Shown: positions 59,486 through 64,000 of the stretch, one piece after another
Layout: the number at the start of each line of letters is the position of its first letter
How positions within the stretch are numbered: position 1 is the first letter of the stretch
Origin: Pseudomonadales bacterium
GTDB lineage: Bacteria; Pseudomonadota; Gammaproteobacteria; Pseudomonadales; Azotimanducaceae
Assembly: GCA_022827905.1 (NCBI GenBank)
Contig: JAJEIQ010000076.1
Coordinates: forward strand, 86,868 to 150,867
Length of the DNA stretch: 64,000 nucleotides
Direction: 5' to 3'
The notes under the pieces: generated by a model
What the model was told of the DNA's origin: nothing
The model's database searches: none
Seen by the model: the letters and a program-made list of their open reading frames with translations, nothing else
Translations under genes and position numbers: made by a program

Positions 59486-60255
59486 TAGGCAACTCCCTGC
59501 TTTTGGCAGGTAGGCACTATTGGACACTCTGCGCACAGAGGCAGAGTTTTCTTGCAGAAATTCCGTCCAATATCCAAGATCGCCCAATCGAAATCCGCCG
59601 GCGAATCAAGTCCTAGCGCTTCAATTTCGTCTGCAACGGGCTCGGGCCGCATTTGAGTTGTCAAGCCGATTCGATATGTAACCCGACGCACATGCACGTC
59701 TGGCTTAACGCGCATTTTCGACTTGTTCTTCTCCCCGCCACCTACACCGTAGTCTCTAACCAGAATGAACTGCGCCATTTTGGCCAGAGCGTCGCCAATA
59801 CCAGGAAACTCGCGAAATCTGTCGTAGAGTTCACCCACATCTTTGGCTCTTGTCCCATTCCAGATTCTTCGTGCATCCCCATCGTATTTTTCAAGAATCA
59901 ATTTCGCTGACGCCTTGATCCAATTGGGGAACTTATTGACATTTCGGCATGCATATGCGCCTTGCCAGTAACTGTCTTCGCCCTCGTCAAAACCTACTCG
60001 GGATATCCTCCTTAGACTACCAAGCGGTGTGGATGCTACTTGGTTCCAGAGGTTGGACTCGGAATCAAACCGAGAGCAAAAGTGACGACCTGCATCCCAT
60101 GCGCGTTCCAGATCTTGCCCTTGATCCAACATCACTCCCACGAAAAACGCGTTGGCCTCATGGTGGTTCATGCGCCTTCTTTTTTGCCACCTTGCACCTT
60201 CGAGGCTTTCGTAGTGCTTCATGACCAGTCTGATGCTCTTATTCTTTGACTTCAT
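59485..60255 (-). CDS. Endonuclease III-like HhH-GPD iron-sulfur protein embedded in the nuo operon
   Basis: 256 residues. The helix-hairpin-helix is FREFPGIGDALAKMAQFIL (about 147-165), the conserved aspartate is Asp186 (KPDVHVRRV), and the C-terminal [4Fe-4S] loop has Cys234, Cys241, Cys244, Cys250, the exact C-x6-C-x2-C-x5-C spacing of endonuclease III and MutY. The catalytic lysine of endonuclease III (LPGVGRKTA) is replaced: here the loop reads FPGIGDALA, so lyase activity is unlikely. The base composition is clearly lower in GC than nuo. It starts 12 bp after nuoE and its stop overlaps the nuoF start, so it is made with complex I. Confidence 0.78.
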   Translation of the reverse strand: MKSKNKSIRLVMKHYESLEGARWQKRRRMNHHEANAFFVGVMLDQGQDLERAWDAGRHFCSRFDSESNLWNQVASTPLGSLRRISRVGFDEGEDSYWQGAYACRNVNKFPNWIKASAKLILEKYDGDARRIWNGTRAKDVGELYDRFREFPGIGDALAKMAQFILVRDYGVGGGEKNKSKMRVKPDVHVRRVTYRIGLTTQMRPEPVADEIEALGLDSPADFDWAILDIGRNFCKKTLPLCAECPIVPTCQKQGVA

Positions 60256-60267
60256 CGCTGGCCCCGG

Positions 60268-60756
60268 TTACCCGAACCTCCCAAAAATGTCGTCTAACTG
60301 CTCGCCATCCACGTTCTCAATGAGCTCTTCGCCAATCATCATGGTTGGCGCCTTGTCGCAGGCGCCTAGACAGACGATGGGCAGCAGGGTGAAGCGGCCG
60401 TCGTCCGTGGTTTGCCCCATGCCGATGCCCAGATGCGCTTCAATTTGCTTGCGCAAGGGATCGGCACCCATGACGTAGCAGGAGACGCTGTCGCACACCA
60501 TCACCACGTGCCTGCCCACCGGCTTGCGGAAGATCAGGTTGTAGAAGGTGGCGATGCTGTCGAGGTTCTCCACCGACATGCCGAGCAGGTGGGCGATGGC
60601 GCCCAAGCTCTCGTCGGATACCCAGCCCCGATGCCGCTGGACGATCATCATGGCGTCGATGGCGGCGGACTTGCGGTCCGGCAGGTGGGCGCACTCCTCC
60701 TCGATTTCGCGGACCTCCGCGTCGGAGAGCACTGGAATGAGGGCCGGCTCGCTCAT
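60268..60756 (-). CDS. nuoE: NADH-quinone oxidoreductase subunit E
   Basis: 162 residues with a thioredoxin-like fold that binds cluster N1a. The ligands are Cys88, Cys93 ([12 protein letters not shown]) and Cys129, Cys133 ([14 protein letters not shown]). Overlaps nuoCD by 4 bp and is followed, 12 bp later, by the endonuclease III-like gene instead of nuoF. Confidence 0.96.
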   Translation of the reverse strand: MSEPALIPVLSDAEVREIEEECAHLPDRKSAAIDAMMIVQRHRGWVSDESLGAIAHLLGMSVENLDSIATFYNLIFRKPVGRHVVMVCDSVSCYVMGADPLRKQIEAHLGIGMGQTTDDGRFTLLPIVCLGACDKAPTMMIGEELIENVDGEQLDDIFGRFG

Positions 60757-62525
60757 CGGTCCACGTCCGCCATGACGAAGTCGATGCTGGCGATGATGGC
60801 GATCAGGTCGGCGATCATGAAGCCGCGGGAAATGAGCGGGATCATCTGCAAGTGCGGAAACGAGGGCGTGCGAATGCGGGTCCGGTAGGACATGGTGCCG
60901 CCGTCCGAAGTCAAGTAGTAGGAATTCCAGCCCTTGGTGGCTTCAATCATCGTGCTGCATTCCGACGGCGGGATCACCGGCCCCCAACTGACGTTCAGGA
61001 AGTGCTGGATCAGCGTTTCGATGTCCTGCATGGTCCGCTCTTTCGGCGGTGGCGTCGCTTGCGGATGGTCGGCCTTGTAGGGGCCGGCGGGCATGTTGTC
61101 CAGGCACTGGCGGATGATGCGCAGGCTCTGGCGGATTTCCTCCACGCGTACCACGCAGCGGTCGTAGCAATCACCGTTGGCGGCCAAGGGCACTTCGAAA
61201 TCGAATTGGTCGTAGCCGCCGTAGGGACGCTTCTTGCGCAGGTCCCAGTCGAGGCCGGTGGCGCGCATCCCGGGGCCGGTGATGCCCCACTCCACCGCCT
61301 CGGCGCTGTCGTATTGGCCCACCCCGATGGTGCGCCGCTTGAGGATGCCGTTTTGGGTGGCCATCTTGTCGTAGTGGTCGACGCGGGCTGGCATGTAGTC
61401 CACGAAATCGCGCACCATGGTGTCCCAGCCTTCCGGCAGGTCTTGGCCGACGCCGCCGATGCGAAACCAGGACGGGTGCATGCGCCCGCCGGTGATGGCC
61501 TCGACGATGCTGAACAGCCGCTCGCGGTCGGCGAACATGTAGAACACCGGCGACATTTGGCCGACGTCCTGGGCGAAGGTGCCAAAGAAGAGCAAGTGGC
61601 TGGCGATGCGGAAAAACTCCGACATCATGATGCGGATCACCTTGGCCCGGTCGGGCACCTCGATGCCGGCCATCTTCTCGACCGCCATCACGTAAGGCAG
61701 GTTGTTCATCACTCCGCCGAGGTAATCCACCCGGTCGGTGTAGGGGATGTAGGTGTGCCACGACTGCCGCTCGCCCATCTTCTCGGCGCCCCGATGGTGG
61801 TAGCCGATGTCCGGCACCGCATCGACCACCACTTCGCCGTCGAGCTGCAGGGCGATGCGGAACACGCCGTGAACGCTGGGGTGGTTGGGACCCAAGTTGA
61901 GGAACATGAAGTCCGTGTGTTTGGCGCCGCGGGACATGCCCCATTCCTCCGGCTTGAAGCGCAGGCTTTCCTGCTGGGCGTCAAGCAGTTCGTCGGTCAT
62001 GCGGAACGGGTCCATCTCGGTGGCGCGGGCTGGGTGCTCCTTGCGCAGCGGGTGCCCCTCCCAAAGGGCTGGCGTGAGGATGCGGTAGAGATTCGGATGG
62101 CCCTCGAAATTGACTCCGAACATGTCGTAGGCCTCGCGCTCGTACCAATTGGCGGCGGGCCAAACGGAGGTCAGGCTCGGCAGGCTGCTGTCGCTATCGG
62201 CCAACGCCACCTTGATGCGCAGATCCGAATTCTTTTCCAAGGAGATCAGGTGGTAGAACACCGTGAAGTCGGCGTCCGGCAGGCCGTTCCGGTTGCTGCG
62301 AACCCGCTCGTCGACGGCGGAGAGGTCAAACAGCAGGGGGTAGTCCTTCTTCAGCCCGCCCATAACCTCAAGCAGACGGCTCCGAGGCACCCACAGGTTG
62401 GGGATGCCGTCAACGGTGTGCTGGATCTGGATGTCCGGACCGAGGCGCTGCCGAAGGGCTTCCAACTCACTCCCGGTCTCGCCAGCGGCGGTTTCAGGCG
62501 CTGGCTGCTCCACAACTTCCGCCAT
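60753..62525 (-). CDS. nuoCD: NADH-quinone oxidoreductase fused subunit C/D
   Basis: 590 residues, a fusion of subunit C (about 1-180; the family signature [20 protein letters not shown]) and subunit D (about 195-590; [34 protein letters not shown], and the C-terminal FVMADVDR). Fused nuoCD is typical of many gammaproteobacteria. The ATG at 62525 shares one base with the nuoB stop (TGATG). Confidence 0.97.
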   Translation of the reverse strand: MAEVVEQPAPETAAGETGSELEALRQRLGPDIQIQHTVDGIPNLWVPRSRLLEVMGGLKKDYPLLFDLSAVDERVRSNRNGLPDADFTVFYHLISLEKNSDLRIKVALADSDSSLPSLTSVWPAANWYEREAYDMFGVNFEGHPNLYRILTPALWEGHPLRKEHPARATEMDPFRMTDELLDAQQESLRFKPEEWGMSRGAKHTDFMFLNLGPNHPSVHGVFRIALQLDGEVVVDAVPDIGYHHRGAEKMGERQSWHTYIPYTDRVDYLGGVMNNLPYVMAVEKMAGIEVPDRAKVIRIMMSEFFRIASHLLFFGTFAQDVGQMSPVFYMFADRERLFSIVEAITGGRMHPSWFRIGGVGQDLPEGWDTMVRDFVDYMPARVDHYDKMATQNGILKRRTIGVGQYDSAEAVEWGITGPGMRATGLDWDLRKKRPYGGYDQFDFEVPLAANGDCYDRCVVRVEEIRQSLRIIRQCLDNMPAGPYKADHPQATPPPKERTMQDIETLIQHFLNVSWGPVIPPSECSTMIEATKGWNSYYLTSDGGTMSYRTRIRTPSFPHLQMIPLISRGFMIADLIAIIASIDFVMADVDR

Positions 62526-63250
62526 CAGCGCCGCCTGCCCGTGCCATCTCGCCCCGGCGTCGCCGGTGACGGGCTCTTCTGCCTCAGCAGTTCCTTCGAC
62601 AGCGGCGCATCGCCCACATGGGCCGGCTCCTCCAGGTCAGTGACGCGCATTCGGGCCGGCGTTCGGGCATCGCGTTGGCTCGGCTGGTACTTGCTGACCT
62701 CGCCGTCCTCGCCCACTATCCAGCTATACGGACGGGGCCGCGCCTTGACAGCTTCCTGCAGCAGCGTCAGCCCCTGCATCAGGGCCTCCGGGCGCGGCGG
62801 GCAGCCGGGCACGTAAACGTCCACCGGCAGGAATTTGTCCACTCCCTGCACCACGCTGTAGATGTCGAACATGCCCCCGGAGTTGGCGCAGGAGCCCATG
62901 GAGATGACCCACTTCGGCTCCAGCAGTTGATCGTAGAGGTGCTGCACCACGGGGGCCATCTTGCGAAACACGGTGCCGGCGATGACGATCAGGTCCGCCT
63001 GTCGCGGCGTCGCCCGAATCACTTCCGCGCCAAAGCGAGACATGTCGTGGCGGGAGGTGAGCGCGGTGGCCATTTCCACGTAGCAGCAGGAGAGGCCGAA
63101 GTTGAACGGCCACAGGGAATGTGCCCGCCCCCAAGCGACGAGGTCGTCCAGCTTGGCGGTGAGGAAGCCCTTGGCCACCTGCTCCTGGTAGATCGCTTCC
63201 GCCGATTCCATCGGCTGATCGACCTCCGCCTTGACCAAACGCCATTCCAC
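62525..63250 (-). CDS. nuoB: NADH-quinone oxidoreductase subunit B
   Basis: 241 residues from the GTG at 63250, which has GGGGAGG 9 nt upstream inside the nuoA end. Cluster N2 ligands are the adjacent Cys55-Cys56 ([11 protein letters not shown]), Cys121 (MGSCANSGG) and Cys150 ([12 protein letters not shown]). The C-terminal ~35 residues are polar and a little longer than usual. Starts 1 bp after nuoA ends. Confidence 0.96.
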   Translation of the reverse strand: MEWRLVKAEVDQPMESAEAIYQEQVAKGFLTAKLDDLVAWGRAHSLWPFNFGLSCCYVEMATALTSRHDMSRFGAEVIRATPRQADLIVIAGTVFRKMAPVVQHLYDQLLEPKWVISMGSCANSGGMFDIYSVVQGVDKFLPVDVYVPGCPPRPEALMQGLTLLQEAVKARPRPYSWIVGEDGEVSKYQPSQRDARTPARMRVTDLEEPAHVGDAPLSKELLRQKSPSPATPGRDGTGRRR

Positions 63251-63251
63251 C

Positions 63252-63722
63252 TTAAGCAGCCTCCCCTTGGGCCGCGCCCGCCGGCGCATCAACCGCGTAG
63301 CGGCCACGCTTCTGCCGGTGCTTGAGGCCCCAGTCCAGCGCCCCGGTGCGCCATTCATAAGCCAAGGCGACCAGGAGAATGACGATGAACGCGGACGCCC
63401 CTAGGTAGCCGCGCCAACCGAGCTCGAAGAACGCCACCGCCCAGCCGAAGATGAAGATGGTCTCCAGATCGAAGATGACGAAGAACATGGCGATCAGGTA
63501 GAACTCGATGGACAGCCGCGTCTGCTCGGCGGCGCCGACCGGCACGATGCCGGACTCGAAGGGCATGTCGGTGGCCTTGCGCTTGCGGGTGCGGGCGCCA
63601 AGCAGCCAGGAGCCGCCGATGGACGCAACCACGACCACTCCAACCCCCAAGGCATAGAGGACTACCGGCCACAGGTTCTGGCCTTGAACGGCAGCGCTGG
63701 CGATGTCGGCTTCCGGGCCCAT
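63252..63722 (-). CDS. nuoA: NADH-quinone oxidoreductase subunit A
   Basis: 156 residues with three helices and the quinone-region loop [20 protein letters not shown], followed by [19 protein letters not shown]. The start has GAGG 5 nt upstream. First gene of the nuo operon. The upstream 228 bp contain two direct repeats and the beginning of a probable transposase gene; I see no promoter that stands out. Confidence 0.95.
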   Translation of the reverse strand: MGPEADIASAAVQGQNLWPVVLYALGVGVVVVASIGGSWLLGARTRKRKATDMPFESGIVPVGAAEQTRLSIEFYLIAMFFVIFDLETIFIFGWAVAFFELGWRGYLGASAFIVILLVALAYEWRTGALDWGLKHRQKRGRYAVDAPAGAAQGEAA

Positions 63723-63867
63723 GCAGTCCTCATCGGATTTGTTTTTGCCGTACTAACGGGGTGTCGCTGGCGCGCCGACTCAGGCGAACGGACGGCACGG
63801 CGAAACGGCGCGTCGATCAGGCGCGAACGATAATGGCCGACCGCCTTCCGCGCAAGGGGTAGTCTTA

Positions 63868-63924
63868 TCCAACGAGAAGTGAGCCTGAACGGGAGCCGGG
63901 TTTCCAACGGGAAGTGAGCCTGAA
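63868..63924. repeat. Two 22-bp direct repeats upstream of nuoA, near a probable IS end
   Basis: TCCAACGAGAAGTGAGCCTGAA (63868-63889) and a copy with one change (63903-63924), 35 bp apart. They lie between nuoA and the probable transposase start at 63957 on the other strand. They may be terminal or transposase-binding repeats of an insertion element; the inverted partner would be beyond the window. Confidence 0.55.
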
Positions 63925-63956
63925 GGGTCGGTTTTTGGGATCATCGGAGGATGATC

Positions 63957-64000
63957 GTGACACTTCAGACCGAGCGGATCAGGACGTTGGAGGAGGTTCG
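63957..64000 (+). mobile_element. Start of a probable IS transposase (partial)
   Basis: GTG at 63957 with GGAGG 6 nt upstream, 14 codons before the window ends: VTLQTERIRTLEEV. An ATG at 63951 abuts the GGAGG and is less likely. The start resembles the N-terminus of an integrase-like transposase family as I remember it (TLQTERIRTLDEVRAFL-type), but the piece is too short to be sure. The two direct repeats upstream support an insertion element. Confidence 0.4.

Noticed and set aside
60852..62816. 654-codon plus-strand ORF antisense to nuoCD
   Set aside because: Shadow of nuoCD, which has full family signatures on the other strand.

Overview
The window is a GC-rich bacterial chromosome segment, most likely from a gammaproteobacterium. 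The evidence is gene order and fusion: leuC-leuD-leuB-asd-fimV after prmB-aroC, sdhCDAB-sucAB-lpd-sucCD with lpd inside the suc cluster (the order known from Pseudomonas), and a fused nuoCD. TonB-receptor and acyl-CoA genes would fit an aerobic, lipid-using heterotroph; that part is inference. I saw no tRNA, rRNA or CRISPR array.

Layout. 1-8492 (minus): a tightly packed run DUF4892 gene, prmB, aroC, leuCDB, asd, fimV (cut by the window edge), covering ribosomal protein modification, chorismate, leucine and aspartate-family synthesis and a polar cell-wall protein. 8587-10397: a PIN-toxin/antitoxin pair and two small enzymes (VOC, GNAT). 10442-12361: htpG with a good heat-shock promoter. 12472-23340: one long operon for succinate dehydrogenase, 2-oxoglutarate dehydrogenase and succinyl-CoA synthetase, with a clear sigma70-type promoter. 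23523-31090: accessory metabolism (SDR, two metallo-beta-lactamase-fold hydrolases, a FATP-type acyl-CoA synthetase, an LLM oxidoreductase, a bicupin). 31169-35465: a defence-type block with an AAA ATPase and an McrBC pair; mcrB appears to carry a one-base frameshift. 35479-41046: acyl-CoA dehydrogenase, FAD dehydrogenase, ABM monooxygenase and TonB receptor. 41110-63722: respiratory complex I.

The complex I genes are the most unusual part. All subunits A-N are present on the minus strand, but the operon is interrupted twice. A 771-bp endonuclease III-like iron-sulfur glycosylase gene sits exactly between nuoE and nuoF, coupled to nuoF by a TAATG overlap. About 7.2 kb separates nuoF from nuoG and holds an acyl-CoA synthetase, an Rpn-type nuclease, a WYL regulator, a PcfJ-like protein, several unknown small proteins on the opposite strand, and a HicB-like remnant beside nuoF. 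A 76-bp nested palindrome lies between nuoG and the rest of the insert. The right end of the window starts a probable transposase gene, preceded by two 22-bp direct repeats in the region upstream of nuoA.

The housekeeping blocks work together as central energy metabolism: TCA enzymes make succinate and NADH, and complexes II and I pass the electrons to quinone. The accessory blocks (TA pair, McrBC/AAA, nuo insert) are candidates for phage or plasmid conflict functions; that role is inferred from families and context only.
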